Assembly: GCF_025642115.1 (NCBI RefSeq)
Contig: NZ_CP106753.1
Coordinates: forward strand, 3,287,501 to 3,351,500
DNA length: 64,000 nucleotides
Direction: 5' to 3'
Origin: Chitiniphilus purpureus
Lineage (GTDB): Bacteria; Pseudomonadota; Gammaproteobacteria; Burkholderiales; Chitinibacteraceae
Below are positions 37,885 through 47,936 of this stretch, in pieces. Within the stretch, counting starts at the first letter, position 1, and each line of letters starts with the position of its first letter. Both the position numbers and the translations under genes were made by a program. The notes beneath the pieces are model-generated. The model was not told the origin of the DNA, ran no database searches, and saw only the letters and a program-made list of their open reading frames with translations.

Positions 37885-40800
37885 TCAGTACCCGTTGAGC
37901 GAGAAGAAGATCACCGCCAGATAGTCCTGCGGCGGCATGCCGCGTGCCTTCAGGCCCTCGATCTCCGGCGCCTCCAGCACCCGGGTGAAGCGTTGCGCCA
38001 CCGCCCCCCTTGGATCGAGCGCCAGCAGCCGTTCCTGCAGCACTTCCATCACGCGGGTGGCGGCCGGGTCGGCGGCAGCCAGCGTATTCACCGTTGCACC
38101 GCGTGCCTGGCGCGACAGCGCATCGCGGATTGCGGCGTCGAACGCACTGCCATCCACCGGACGCCAATCGCGCCATCCGATCGCGTGGAAGGTGGCCGAT
38201 TCGTACTCCACATAGTGGTAGCTGTCGTAGTTGACGATGGCGACGAGCACCTGGCCCAGCTGCACGGCCCGTTCCAGCACGGTGAGGCCGGCACAGCCGG
38301 TGATCTTGGGCACATCGGTGCTCAAGCGGGTGGCAAGCAGCGATGGCGAGCCGGCGAGCGCGGTGACGATGGCGGTGCCGCGCTGGCGCGTCGCCTCCTC
38401 CTCGCCCGCCTTGCCGTGGCACGCCAGTGCGCTGGCCGGCAGCTGCGGCGGGTTCCAGACCTGCGCCAGCGCCTGGCGCGCCGCGTCACCGAGGCTGACA
38501 CCGTCGGCCTCGAACTCCAGATGCACGGCCGGGGTGAGGCCCGCGTCCTGGAGCGCCGCCTGCAGGCCGGCGCGCTCCAGCTGGGCGTCGAAGCGTTCGC
38601 GCGCCGCCCGGTCCGGCAGGATGTAGACATCGTGGCAGACCGTCTTGACGGTCCGCGTGACAAGGAACATCGCGCCGTCCAGCCCGGACAACCCCAGCTC
38701 GGGCAGCACCGGCATCAGCAGGTTGTCGACGGTCCCGCCCGCGGCGCCAGCCAGTGCAAGCTGCAATGCCCCGAGCCGGCTGCGCGCCAGCGCCTCGCCT
38801 TCGCCCTGCGCCGCGCCTTGCGAGCCGACCGCGCCGAACACCAGCTGCGTGCCCGGCTCGGCCTGCGCCCAGTCGGCCAGCAGCTCGTCCAGCGGCGATG
38901 CAAGCGTGCTGCGCCCGCCGGCGAAGGCCACCACGCTCACCGGGCCGAAGCCGGCCTTGGTGATGCGTTCGCTGTCGCCGGACAGCACCGCGGCGCGCGC
39001 ACCCTGCAGCTGCCGGTCGCTGCCGACGCGCACGTGGAAGACCTGATAACGCCGCGCCGACAGCGGGGCGGTGGTGCAGTCCCCGGCGCACTGGTGCGGA
39101 CTGCGGCGATGGAACAGCACCCAGTCGTGACGGGCGAACAGCACCGGCGCCTCGCTGGGTGGTTGACGCGCGCCGAAGAGATCGGCCATGGCATCGGTGA
39201 CGAAGTCGGGCGAGCCCTCGCGCGTGCCCAGGATCTGGATCGCCGTCTCGGACGCCAGGCGCAACGGATGCCCGGGCAGCAGCGCCGCATCATCGCGCAC
39301 CAGATCGGCCTGCAGCCGCAGCGCTTCGTCGTCGCGCGGCACGAAGGCCAGCGCAAGGCGCGCGGCGGCCGGCTCGGCACGCCAGTCAAGCGCGGCTTCG
39401 ATCGCGACGAGGTCGAACAGCGCCTCGGACATCTGCACGCCGTGCAGGTCGGCGTCGATGCGCAGCGTGCCGCCCAGCGCATCCAGCTCGCGACGCAGCA
39501 GCACCGGCACCGACAGCGGCACCAGCTGGCGCCCGCCGGTACCGGCGAACGAGCCCGACAAGGCCGCCGAGCCGTTGAAGGTGGCCTGGACCGCCAGCCC
39601 GTCGCGATGATGGCTGCGATGGTCGATGCGCAGCTTGCCCAGCAACGCCACGTCCAGGAACTGCCCGGCCCCCTCGCCGGGCATCAGCACCGTGAGGTCC
39701 AGCCTGAGCGGTACCAGCGCGCCCTCGGCCGCCTCGAACACCTCGCCGCCCGCCTCTGCCGAGACCCAGAGCGCGACATGGTCGACCCGCGCATCGCCCA
39801 GGCCCGCGTAGCGCACCCGGCTGGTCTTGCCGCGCTGTGCCGCGGCCGCCGCGCGCTGCGCACGCACCTGCCCGGCCTCGGTGCGCAGGCGCATGTAGCG
39901 CATCGCGGTCGCACCATCCCCGGCGGTCTTGGCCGCCTCCCTGCCCTGCGGCGCATCACGCGCCAGCAGCGTGACTGTCTTCCAGCCGGCGCCGGCCATG
40001 CTGTTGGGATGGGCCTTGGCCCAGGCGCGCGCCGCCGCCAGCGCCTCGCCCTTGCCGGCGGTTTCCATCATGCCGGCGAAATGGAACGCCGCGCCGCCGC
40101 CACTGCCGGTGCTGCGCGCCGCGCCGGCCAGCACCGACGGGGCGTAATCCGCCGTGCCCGCGCGATAGGCCGGGTCCGGCTGGCGCGCTGTGCCCTCATC
40201 GGCCGCGCGCACCTGCACGCGCCAGCCGGCGTCGCCGTGCCGGCCCCCATCGGCCAGTCGGCCATCGGGCACCAGGATATCCACCTGCTCCTGCTGCTGC
40301 GGATCGTCGAGCCCACGGGTCAGCGAGATCCGCTCCAGATGCTGCGCCGCCTCCCAGGCCCGGGCCACCGCGTCCGGCCGTACCGCGCAAAAGCGCAGCG
40401 CCACCCCCTCGCCCAGCAGCGCCTGTACCTGCCGGTTGACGCTGAGCGTGTCGCCCGGGGCCACCGGCAGGTAGCCCGCGCTCGGCAATTCGACGATGCC
40501 GCCCTCCAGCAGCACACGGTCGGTGGCGGCCAGCGTGACCGACCGGGTGGCGCGGGCCAGCCGGTCGGCCAGCAGCGCCAGTCCACCCGGTCCGCCGGGC
40601 AATCCGGCGCCGGCTTCGGCCGCGCCGGCCAGCCGCTTGGCGGTACCCTGGTAGAAACGCTGCAGCACCTGCATCGCATCGCTTGCCTCCACCACCAGCC
40701 GGCGCAATCCCAGGCAGGGATCATCGTCGCCGCCGGGCGCGGGCGCCTCGGTCAGCACATGCACCAGCTGGCACTGGAACTGCAGCACCTGCGCCAGGAA

Positions 40801-41694
40801 CACATCCCACGGCCGCATCATCATCTGCCACTGCCAATGGCGTCTAGGCATGCCGTCGATGCGCTCGCGGCGCGCGCTCCAGCCGTCAAGAAAGCGCACC
40901 TGGCCACCCGCCACCGCCAGGATGCCCAGCGGCACCATGCCGTCCGCTTCGGGCGCGGCGCCCTGGCACCATGACGGCGAGCGCAGCAGCGCGGCGCCCA
41001 TCACCTTGCCATGGCGTGCCGCCTCATCGGCGAAATAGGCCGAGGCCACGCGCGAGCGCAGGTGGGCGCCGGTGAAGTCGAACGCGCTGCTCGCCGGCAG
41101 CGGGCTCGCCAGCGTCAGCGGTTCGGCCAGCAGCCGCACCCCTTCGCGCCGCGTGTCGTAGTCGGCCTGCTGCGCGCAGGCCGAGGCGCACGCCTGGCCC
41201 CACACCTCGGCGCGGCCGCAGCGCGCCTCGGCATGGGCGATGCCGATCAGATACAGACTGCTCGCGGCCACCGGATCGGCCTGCGGCATCCCGTCGGTGG
41301 CCACGCATCCGGCAAAGTTGCCGCCGCCCGGCGCGGGGCCGGGCGTCGGTGCCGCCCTGCCCTGGCTGGCCAGCAGCTGGGCGATCTCGACCTCGGCGCC
41401 GTCGGGCAGCATCAGCACCCGGCCTTCGGCATCGATCGCAAGGCCGGCCGCCAGCCGCAGCCTCATGCCGCTGCGCAGCGACAGCTCGAAGCCGTGCACC
41501 ACGCCGGCGCCGCCGGCACGATTGCCCTGCCGGGCCAGCGCGATCAGATAGTCCTGCTCGCGCGTCAGGTCCTCGACCCCCAGGTAGCGACCGTCGAAGT
41601 AATTGAGCCGGGTCAGCGACGTGCCGTCCGGGATCAGCGTGATGCCCTTGCCGGTGCTGGCGAGCACCTGCGTGGAAGTGATATGGGTAGCCAT
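37885..41694 (-). CDS. Large uncharacterised eCIS-locus protein (1269 aa)
   Basis: Not recognised as a named family. The N-terminus (about 20-110) carries RLNYFDGRYLGVEDLTREQD followed by a GAGVVHGFEL element. The same layout appears in the next upstream product (GMLLGVDDF, then WGTVWGLKV), so the two proteins share an N-terminal domain. The rest is a mixture of beta-rich and alpha/beta segments with scattered cysteines and no signal peptide or membrane helix. The C-terminus ends in LAVIFFSLNGY. GAGAGAG lies upstream of the ATG at 41694. Size and place, after the ATPase where fibre genes often sit in Afp/PVC loci, make a host-binding or appendage role possible, but this is inference. Confidence 0.7.
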   Translation of the reverse strand: MATHITSTQVLASTGKGITLIPDGTSLTRLNYFDGRYLGVEDLTREQDYLIALARQGNRAGGAGVVHGFELSLRSGMRLRLAAGLAIDAEGRVLMLPDGAEVEIAQLLASQGRAAPTPGPAPGGGNFAGCVATDGMPQADPVAASSLYLIGIAHAEARCGRAEVWGQACASACAQQADYDTRREGVRLLAEPLTLASPLPASSAFDFTGAHLRSRVASAYFADEAARHGKVMGAALLRSPSWCQGAAPEADGMVPLGILAVAGGQVRFLDGWSARRERIDGMPRRHWQWQMMMRPWDVFLAQVLQFQCQLVHVLTEAPAPGGDDDPCLGLRRLVVEASDAMQVLQRFYQGTAKRLAGAAEAGAGLPGGPGGLALLADRLARATRSVTLAATDRVLLEGGIVELPSAGYLPVAPGDTLSVNRQVQALLGEGVALRFCAVRPDAVARAWEAAQHLERISLTRGLDDPQQQEQVDILVPDGRLADGGRHGDAGWRVQVRAADEGTARQPDPAYRAGTADYAPSVLAGAARSTGSGGGAAFHFAGMMETAGKGEALAAARAWAKAHPNSMAGAGWKTVTLLARDAPQGREAAKTAGDGATAMRYMRLRTEAGQVRAQRAAAAAQRGKTSRVRYAGLGDARVDHVALWVSAEAGGEVFEAAEGALVPLRLDLTVLMPGEGAGQFLDVALLGKLRIDHRSHHRDGLAVQATFNGSAALSGSFAGTGGRQLVPLSVPVLLRRELDALGGTLRIDADLHGVQMSEALFDLVAIEAALDWRAEPAAARLALAFVPRDDEALRLQADLVRDDAALLPGHPLRLASETAIQILGTREGSPDFVTDAMADLFGARQPPSEAPVLFARHDWVLFHRRSPHQCAGDCTTAPLSARRYQVFHVRVGSDRQLQGARAAVLSGDSERITKAGFGPVSVVAFAGGRSTLASPLDELLADWAQAEPGTQLVFGAVGSQGAAQGEGEALARSRLGALQLALAGAAGGTVDNLLMPVLPELGLSGLDGAMFLVTRTVKTVCHDVYILPDRAARERFDAQLERAGLQAALQDAGLTPAVHLEFEADGVSLGDAARQALAQVWNPPQLPASALACHGKAGEEEATRQRGTAIVTALAGSPSLLATRLSTDVPKITGCAGLTVLERAVQLGQVLVAIVNYDSYHYVEYESATFHAIGWRDWRPVDGSAFDAAIRDALSRQARGATVNTLAAADPAATRVMEVLQERLLALDPRGAVAQRFTRVLEAPEIEGLKARGMPPQDYLAVIFFSLNGY

Positions 41695-41704
41695 CGCGTC
41701 TCTC

Positions 41705-42991
41705 TCAGTGGGTCCAGACGGCGTCGCGGCCCTGCTGCGCTTCGGCGATGCTGACCGGGAACGCCCCGGTATCGCCGAACAGCGGCAGGTGGTCGTCGCC
41801 CAGGATGGGGGTGGCACCGGTGCCGGGCAGCACCACGCGCAGATGCCTGCCGGCCGGATCGTCGGTCAGCTCGACCTCGACCGTCCCGGGCGCGGCACCC
41901 GGCCGGCAGTCGGCCACCACGGCGCTCTGCCAGCCGCTGCCGGGGTCGAGGATGCCGGCGCTGACCGCCGCGGCGTTGAGTGTGCTCGCCAGCACCGGCT
42001 TGTCGAACGGCAGGGTCAGCACCTTGCCGGCAAGCGAGACCGCATCGGAACGCAGCCGCGGGCCGGACTGCGCCGCCGCCGGCTGCGGCGCGAGGGCATC
42101 CTGCAGCGTCTGCGTGGGCAGCAGCACCGGGCGGATCAGGTTGTCCACCTCGCCCGCGGTCACGCGGTAGTCGTCGCCGTCCGGCTGCAGCGTGAGGTCA
42201 AGTACCTCGGCCAGCGGGATTTCCAGCGGCGCATCGGCGGCGAACAGCTGGCTTTCGATTTCGTCGCTGTCGCCGCCCACCGGCTGCGCCAACGCATCGA
42301 GGATGGCAAAGCGCCGCAGTGCCGCCAGCCGCTGCAGCAGCCCCTGGCCGGGCAGTGCCGCGCGTGCGGCCACCGCGTCCGCATCGTCGGGCAGCGGGTT
42401 GCCCTCGCCGTCCGCGCGCGGTTCGGCCAACCCCAGCAGCACGCGCACCAGATGGTTGCGCTGCGGCGGTTGCGGTGCGCGCCCGGGTTTGAGCAGCAGC
42501 TGGGTGGTTTCGATCACCCGCGAATACGCGGTCTCGCTGCCACCGCCGGCACAGGTATCCACCAGGGCCGGCACGGGGCGCGCCAGACAGGCGCGATGGC
42601 GGATCACCACATGCGCATCGAACACCAGCAGATCGCCGGGTGCGTCATCCTGCTTGAGCGTGACCTCGTCGGCATGCGCCGCATACCACTGGCCCAGCTT
42701 GAGGCACTGCAGCACCTCGAGCGGCAGTTCGCGCCCGACCCCGTCGAGCGCGAGGCCGGGCGCCACCCGCAGCTCGCCGCTGACGGCGTCCAGCGTCACC
42801 TTCAACCCCCACACCGTGCCCCAGCCATGCAGCCAGGCGGCGTGCAGCCGCGCCTTGCCGCGGTGATAGGCCTGATCGGTGTTGAAATCGTCCACCCCCA
42901 GCAGCATGCCGTAGTGGTAATAGACCGCCTGGAACGGCTGGTTGGGCAGCAGCGCCGTGCCGTCGGCGGCGAACAGGGTCGGGTCTGTCAT
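41705..42991 (-). CDS. Uncharacterised eCIS-locus protein sharing an N-terminal domain with the 1269-aa product
   Basis: A 428-residue protein starting MTDPTLFAADGTALLPNQPF. Its N-terminal 100 residues contain the pattern YYHYGMLLGVDDFNTDQAYH, then LHGWGTVWGLKV and VAPGLALDGVGRELPLEV, an arrangement seen in large accessory proteins of phage-tail-like clusters. A middle region of short helices follows. The C-terminal part (about 320-410) is beta-rich and may be an Ig-like domain (LPFDKPVLASTLNAAAVSA). The gene begins 10 bp after the upstream stop and ends 10 bp before the next start, so it is part of the operon. The function is unknown. Confidence 0.7.
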   Translation of the reverse strand: MTDPTLFAADGTALLPNQPFQAVYYHYGMLLGVDDFNTDQAYHRGKARLHAAWLHGWGTVWGLKVTLDAVSGELRVAPGLALDGVGRELPLEVLQCLKLGQWYAAHADEVTLKQDDAPGDLLVFDAHVVIRHRACLARPVPALVDTCAGGGSETAYSRVIETTQLLLKPGRAPQPPQRNHLVRVLLGLAEPRADGEGNPLPDDADAVAARAALPGQGLLQRLAALRRFAILDALAQPVGGDSDEIESQLFAADAPLEIPLAEVLDLTLQPDGDDYRVTAGEVDNLIRPVLLPTQTLQDALAPQPAAAQSGPRLRSDAVSLAGKVLTLPFDKPVLASTLNAAAVSAGILDPGSGWQSAVVADCRPGAAPGTVEVELTDDPAGRHLRVVLPGTGATPILGDDHLPLFGDTGAFPVSIAEAQQGRDAVWTH

Positions 42992-43001
42992 CGCAGGGCC
43001 C

Positions 43002-44390
43002 TCAGAAGGTGGGTTGCCCGCGCAGCGCGTACAGGCGGCGCGTCTCGGTGAAGGTCGCGATGTCGCCGGCCTGCGCGGTGACGCTGGGGAGCGTGGCGGC
43101 CAGCCAGGCAAGCCGGCGTCGGCGGGCGCGCGCCTGTATCCGGGCGGCCAGCACCGCCGCCGCCGCTGCGGTGACAGCCGGCGCCAGCGTGGCAGCGTCC
43201 AACGCGGCATAGCGTTCGAGCGTCTCGCGCGCCTGGAAGAAGGCGGCCACGTCGATCCATGCGCTGTCGGGCACCGCAGCCTCCCAGGCGCTGAGCGTGG
43301 CCGGGTGGGTGCTGCCGGCATAGGTCGCCTCGGCAATGTCCAGCGCATCCTGCGCCTGCTGCAGCGCCTGGGCGGCCTCGCCCAGCGGGGTGCCCGCATC
43401 GGCCTCCAGCGCGGCGAGGTCCGCGTCCGGGTCCTGCGCCAGTGCCTGCAACCGGGCAATCCGCAGCGCACTGCCCTTCTGCGCCAGCGTCAGCGCTGCC
43501 GTATCGCGCGCGTGCTGCGCCGCCGCCGCCGCGGTACGGGCTGCCAGCTGTGCGGCGTCGTCCAGCTCGGCCTGCTGCTCGTCGGTCAGTTGCGGACGCG
43601 CCTCCTGCGCCAGCCGGAGCAGCGTGGCCACCGCGCCGGCGACTTCCGCCACCGCATGTTCGGCGTAGGAGAGCAGCGCCGCCTCCCTGAGCGCCAGCGT
43701 CCGTTCCAGCGCGGGCAGCGTATCGCTGGCCAGCCCGGACGCCTGCAGCTCGGCATCGAGCGCCGTTGCCAGCGCCTGCGCCGCCTGCAGTGCGCGTTCG
43801 GCCACCCCGGGTGCCGCGTCGTAGCGCGCGCGGGCCCGGTTGCGCAGCGCTTCGGGCAGCACCTGGGCAACGCGGTCGCCGACCGCGGTGCACACCGCGC
43901 CGGCCAGCGCCTCGGCCGCGGTGGTGCGCACCGGCGCAGCCGGGCCGACGGTGAGGATGGTTTCGGCCTGGGTCCAGCGGGCCGCCCGTGCCTCCTCCTC
44001 GCGCCAGGCGGCCTCGGCGGTGGCCTGCGCGGTGCGTGCGCCTTCCAGCGCCAGCGCCGCGTCCTCCAGTGCCTGCACTGCCAGCGTACGCGCCAGCTCG
44101 GCATGCAGCCGGGCGGCCTGCAGCCCGCGTTCGGCGAGCAGGGCCTCGGCCAGCGCCGCCAGCAGCGGCGCGGCATCGGCCGGCAACGGCGCCGCGGCCA
44201 GTTGCCGACGCAACCGGGCCACCGTGGCGCCGGCCGCCGCCAGCGCGGCGCTGACCGCGACGAAATCCTCGCGTGCGGCCTTGTCGGCCTGGCGCGCGCT
44301 CTCGAAATCCTGCGCGGCACGGGGCAGCGCGGCCTGGGCGGCGTCGCGCTCGCGTTGGGCCAGTTCGACCAGGGTGGTGGGATCTGCCAT
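43002..44390 (-). CDS. Ala-rich helical coiled-coil protein of the eCIS locus
   Basis: A 462-residue protein, almost entirely alpha-helical, rich in Ala, Arg, Glu and Gln, with long heptad-like stretches from about 5 to 400. It has no signal peptide or membrane helix. AAGGAG precedes the ATG at 44390; an upstream in-frame start 28 codons earlier overlaps the ATPase gene and is rejected. It lies between the AAA+ ATPase and the paired accessory proteins. It could be a structural rod, a fibre shaft or an assembly scaffold; I cannot assign a family from sequence alone. Confidence 0.68.
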   Translation of the reverse strand: MADPTTLVELAQRERDAAQAALPRAAQDFESARQADKAAREDFVAVSAALAAAGATVARLRRQLAAAPLPADAAPLLAALAEALLAERGLQAARLHAELARTLAVQALEDAALALEGARTAQATAEAAWREEEARAARWTQAETILTVGPAAPVRTTAAEALAGAVCTAVGDRVAQVLPEALRNRARARYDAAPGVAERALQAAQALATALDAELQASGLASDTLPALERTLALREAALLSYAEHAVAEVAGAVATLLRLAQEARPQLTDEQQAELDDAAQLAARTAAAAAQHARDTAALTLAQKGSALRIARLQALAQDPDADLAALEADAGTPLGEAAQALQQAQDALDIAEATYAGSTHPATLSAWEAAVPDSAWIDVAAFFQARETLERYAALDAATLAPAVTAAAAAVLAARIQARARRRRLAWLAATLPSVTAQAGDIATFTETRRLYALRGQPTF

Positions 44391-44419
44391 CTCGTTGCTC
44401 CTTGGTTGCGATCGCCGCC

Positions 44420-46342
44420 CTACTGCGGGCAGGGCCGACCGGATTTCTCGAATTCCAGGACGATGGCGCGGCACAGCTGCGCCTGGCCGATGGGCGATTC
44501 CTCGGCCGCGGCGTAGTAGGCCGCGGCCAGGAGGGCATTGCGGATCATGGCGCCCGACATCGGGTAGAGCGCCGCCAAGGCGTCGAAGTCCACGTCCGGC
44601 GCCAGCGGCGCGGCGCCGGGCAGATGCCGGCGCCAGATCGCGGCGCGCTCGGCCTGTCCGGGCTCCGGAAAATCGACGATGGCCTCGAAGCGGCGCAGGA
44701 ACGCCCGATCCAGCTGCTGCTTCAGGTTGGTGGCGAGCACCGCCACGCCGTCGAAGCGCTCCAGCCGCGTCAACAGGTAGGCGGTCTCGACGTTGGCGTA
44801 GCGGTCGTGGGCATCGCTCACGTCGGTGCGGCGGGTGAACAGGGCGTCGGCCTCATCGAAGAACAGTACCGCCCGGGCACTCTGCGCCTCGTCGAACACC
44901 GCCTCCAGGTTCTTTTCGGTCTCGCCGATCCACTTGGAGATCAACCGCGCCAGGTCGACCACCAGCAAGCTCACCGCCAGCTCATGCGCCAGCACCTCGG
45001 CCGCCAGCGTCTTGCCGGTGCCGGGCAGGCCGCAGAACAACAGGCGCACGCCGCGCCGGCCGGCATCGCCGCCGTCGAACCCCCACTGGTCGAGCACCCG
45101 CCATTGCGTGCGCAGCCGCGCCGCCACATCCGCAAGCTGGCGGCGTGGGCCGGCCGGCAGGATCAGATCGTCCCAACCCAGCCGTGGCGTGCGCCGACGC
45201 AGTGCCGGGCCGGCGAGGTCCGGCAGCCGTGCCTGCAATGCCGCGACCCCGGCGTCGAGCGACACCGGGGCATCCGGCGCGAAGCCGGCTTCCAGGTCGG
45301 CGCGTACCCTTGCCAGCGTCTGCGGATCGAGCGCAAAGCGCGCCGCCAGCGCCTCGGCATGTGGCGCGAGCTGTGGCACCGCATCGCGCCACAGGCGCGG
45401 CTGCGCGGCGCGCGCCAGCGGCGGCGCGGCCAGCGGCAGCAGCGGCCGGCGCAGGGTCGGGAGCGCGGGGCCGGCCGCCCCGGCCAGCACCAGCGGCGCC
45501 GGGTGGCGCTCGACGCACGCGGCCTGTTCGGCGCTCAACCCCCTGGGCACCCGCAGCAGCGCCAGCGTGCCGCGCGCCAGGCAATGGGCGAGCACGCCGT
45601 CGAGTGTCGCGCCGGACCAGCCGTCGATGTCGAAACAGCCGACATTGCCCAGCCGCGCCGCCAGCTCCCCCGCCCGCAGTGCGGCACCCTCGCCGTGCAG
45701 CCACAGCAGTGACTGCGGCACCGCGGCCAGCCGCTGCAGCGTGGGGCGCACGCTGTCGAACCAGCCGTCGTCGAACGGCAACGCATCGCCGGGCAGCGGC
45801 GCGCAGCCCGGCGGCCACAACGGCACGCCGGCCAGCGCCGGCCACAGGTGTTCGGTGAGCCGCAGCCCGCGTTCGGGCAGCGGCGCATCGTCGGTCCAGA
45901 TGATCAGCCGATGGGCGAACAGCGCGCTGCCGGCAACGAGCTGCCATGCCTGCAGACGGGTCGGGCCGTGCCCGGCCAGCCGTGCGAACAGGCTGACCGT
46001 GGGATACGGCTCGCCTTTCGGATGCAGGGCGGCGAACACCGCGCCGTAACCCTCGTGCTCTTCCGGCATGCCGGTGAGCAGCAGCAGCAGCCGCTCCTGC
46101 GGCCCCAGGCGCAGCGCCGCGCACAAGCGGGCGAACGGCCTGACCCCGGCCGCGGCGCCGGTGGCGTGCTGGCCGGCCAGCCGCCATTGGTCGTCCAGGA
46201 ACGCCAGCAGCGCGGCCTGCCCCGGCCCGGCCCCCTCGCGCAGGCATTGCGCCAGCATGGCGGCCACGCGCGCCGCCTGATACCACAGCGGGCGCGTCAG
46301 TCCCTCCTCGTCCAGGGTGGCGTCGTGCACGCGATCATTCAT
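44420..46342 (-). CDS. AAA+ ATPase of the contractile injection system (Afp15/Pvc15-like)
   Basis: A 640-residue protein whose C-terminal half is a classical AAA+ module. It has Walker [11 protein letters not shown], a pore-loop region [20 protein letters not shown], Walker [13 protein letters not shown], sensor 1 [11 protein letters not shown] and the arginine-finger [12 protein letters not shown]. The N-terminal 340 residues are a divergent, Leu/Ala-rich adaptor. Afp15-type ATPases are required for assembly or quality control of eCIS particles and are diagnostic of these loci. The ATG at 46342 is chosen because GAGGT lies six bases upstream; an ATG at 46348 is the alternative. It overlaps the upstream gene by 8 nt. 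Confidence 0.92.
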   Translation of the reverse strand: MNDRVHDATLDEEGLTRPLWYQAARVAAMLAQCLREGAGPGQAALLAFLDDQWRLAGQHATGAAAGVRPFARLCAALRLGPQERLLLLLTGMPEEHEGYGAVFAALHPKGEPYPTVSLFARLAGHGPTRLQAWQLVAGSALFAHRLIIWTDDAPLPERGLRLTEHLWPALAGVPLWPPGCAPLPGDALPFDDGWFDSVRPTLQRLAAVPQSLLWLHGEGAALRAGELAARLGNVGCFDIDGWSGATLDGVLAHCLARGTLALLRVPRGLSAEQAACVERHPAPLVLAGAAGPALPTLRRPLLPLAAPPLARAAQPRLWRDAVPQLAPHAEALAARFALDPQTLARVRADLEAGFAPDAPVSLDAGVAALQARLPDLAGPALRRRTPRLGWDDLILPAGPRRQLADVAARLRTQWRVLDQWGFDGGDAGRRGVRLLFCGLPGTGKTLAAEVLAHELAVSLLVVDLARLISKWIGETEKNLEAVFDEAQSARAVLFFDEADALFTRRTDVSDAHDRYANVETAYLLTRLERFDGVAVLATNLKQQLDRAFLRRFEAIVDFPEPGQAERAAIWRRHLPGAAPLAPDVDFDALAALYPMSGAMIRNALLAAAYYAAAEESPIGQAQLCRAIVLEFEKSGRPCPQ

Positions 46343-47936
46343 AGACATACCTCAACACGATGCCCAGCCACGGTACGAAGCCAGGGTCCAGGTCGAGCGC
46401 GGCACGGCGCAGTTCGAGCGACACCGCGCTCAACGGGAAATGCACTTCGAACCAGCCTGGATCGGCCACCACCGTGGCACGGCGCGCGGCGACCTGCTGC
46501 AGCAGCCCGCTGCCGGCCCATGCGGGCACCCGCGTCGCCAGCTCGGTCAGCAGCAGTTGCCGCGCCTCGACGAGCGCCTGCAGCGCCGGCGCGGTCCAGT
46601 CCGGCACCACCGGCTGCCGATCCGGCGGCCAGCCGGCAAACGCCAGCGCGGCCGGGTCGCGCTCGCCCAGCTGCGGCAGCAGCAGGCCGGCCAGCCGGTG
46701 CAGCACCGTCGGCAGCGTCCGCCCCGCCAGCGCAGGCGCCGCCAGCAGCAGGGCGAGCGCACCACTGGCGGGCAGCAACGGCAGCAGCAGCAACAGCCCG
46801 CCCCACTCGGTGACACCGCGTGCCGGTCCAGCTGCGGATGCCCCCGGAACGGCGGTTTCCGGGCCCCTGCGAAGCGCGGCGATGCCCGCCTCACAGTCGG
46901 CTGTTGCGTCAGGCTTCGTCCCGGTGGCCGCCGCGCTGTCGGCAGGCGACAAGGCGGCCGGCAGGTTGTCCGGCAGGTCGGCACGCGCCGGCCCCGCCGC
47001 GTCGCAGCCCGGCGAGGTCGGCATGGACGGCGCCGGTGACGACGCGTGCGCGGCTGGCGTCCCGGGCTGCGCAGTGGTGGTCTGCACGGCAGAAATGCCC
47101 ATCGCAGCCGCATCGGCCGGCACCGCCCTGCACAGCATGGCCACGCGCTGCGCCAGCACCGACTGTGCGCGCCGGGCCAGCGCCGGCTCAGCCACCAGCC
47201 ACAGCAGCGCTGCCCATACGCTGCGCCGTGCCGGTTCGGCAAGCGGCATTGCCTGCCAGCAGTGCGCCCAGGCGGCCGGCAGGGCGGCCGGCACCGTGTC
47301 CATCTCGGCGGGCAGTGCGTGACCGGGGGCGCCGGGCAATTGCGCCGGCGGCAGGCACAGCGCGGCGGCGACGCACTGCAACAGCGCCTGCGCCTGCGGC
47401 AATGGGAGGCGGGCTGCCAGCCGGGCCCAGGCCGGCGCACCGGCAAGGCCGAGCAGCCACGGCAGCGCGAGTTCGGGCTCGCCCGCCAGCGCCTGCAGCA
47501 GCGCATCGATCCGCGCGGCTGCGTCCGGCTGCTGCTGCGGCAGCCAGCCCAGCCGCCGCCACGCCCAGTCGCGCGTCGGGTCGGCAGCGAGCATGTCGTC
47601 GCCGTACACCTGCCAGGCCGCCAGCCGGTGCCGGAAGCGCAGCACCACGCCGGGCGGCGATTCGATCAGCTGCCGTGCCAGTTCATGCGCCAGCTGCCCG
47701 CCCCAGCGCCGCGCGGCGGCACTGTCGCTGTCCCGCGCCGACAAGGTCACCGGCAGCGCCAGCCGGCGCACCAGGACCACCTCCTGCGGCGCGACGTGCC
47801 GGGCCAGGCAATCGGCCAGCGGCAATGCCAGCTCCTCGCCGATCAGCGCGGCCTCGATGCGGGCCGCGCGCGCCGCCTCCCCGGCCGGAACGGACCAGCG
47901 GCTGCGCCAGCGGGCAATGCCGATCGCGTCGCTCAT
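46335..47936 (-). CDS. Tape-measure-like protein of the contractile injection system (Afp14-like)
   Basis: A 533-residue protein. Its N-terminus (IGIARWRSRWSVPAGEAARA) and C-terminus (DPGWFEVHFPLSAVSLELRR, then [19 protein letters not shown]) match my recollection of the conserved ends of the CIS tape-measure family, which sets tube length. The middle, including a Pro/Ala/Ser-rich segment at about 270-360, is variable. The ATG overlaps the upstream tail-I stop by four bases. It is shorter than Afp14, which would predict a shorter particle if the length relation holds. Family placement rests on the terminal motifs and gene order. Confidence 0.72.
   Translation of the reverse strand: MSDAIGIARWRSRWSVPAGEAARAARIEAALIGEELALPLADCLARHVAPQEVVLVRRLALPVTLSARDSDSAAARRWGGQLAHELARQLIESPPGVVLRFRHRLAAWQVYGDDMLAADPTRDWAWRRLGWLPQQQPDAAARIDALLQALAGEPELALPWLLGLAGAPAWARLAARLPLPQAQALLQCVAAALCLPPAQLPGAPGHALPAEMDTVPAALPAAWAHCWQAMPLAEPARRSVWAALLWLVAEPALARRAQSVLAQRVAMLCRAVPADAAAMGISAVQTTTAQPGTPAAHASSPAPSMPTSPGCDAAGPARADLPDNLPAALSPADSAAATGTKPDATADCEAGIAALRRGPETAVPGASAAGPARGVTEWGGLLLLLPLLPASGALALLLAAPALAGRTLPTVLHRLAGLLLPQLGERDPAALAFAGWPPDRQPVVPDWTAPALQALVEARQLLLTELATRVPAWAGSGLLQQVAARRATVVADPGWFEVHFPLSAVSLELRRAALDLDPGFVPWLGIVLRYVYE

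Noticed and set aside
33656..37924. A 1422-codon open frame on the plus strand
   Set aside because: It lies antisense to the DUF4157 gene in high-GC DNA where stop codons are rare. Its composition is His/Arg/Gln-rich without domains, and it has no ribosome site.
37822..40974. A 1050-codon plus-strand open frame
   Set aside because: It is antisense to the 1269-aa eCIS gene, with the same low-information composition and no recognisable motif.
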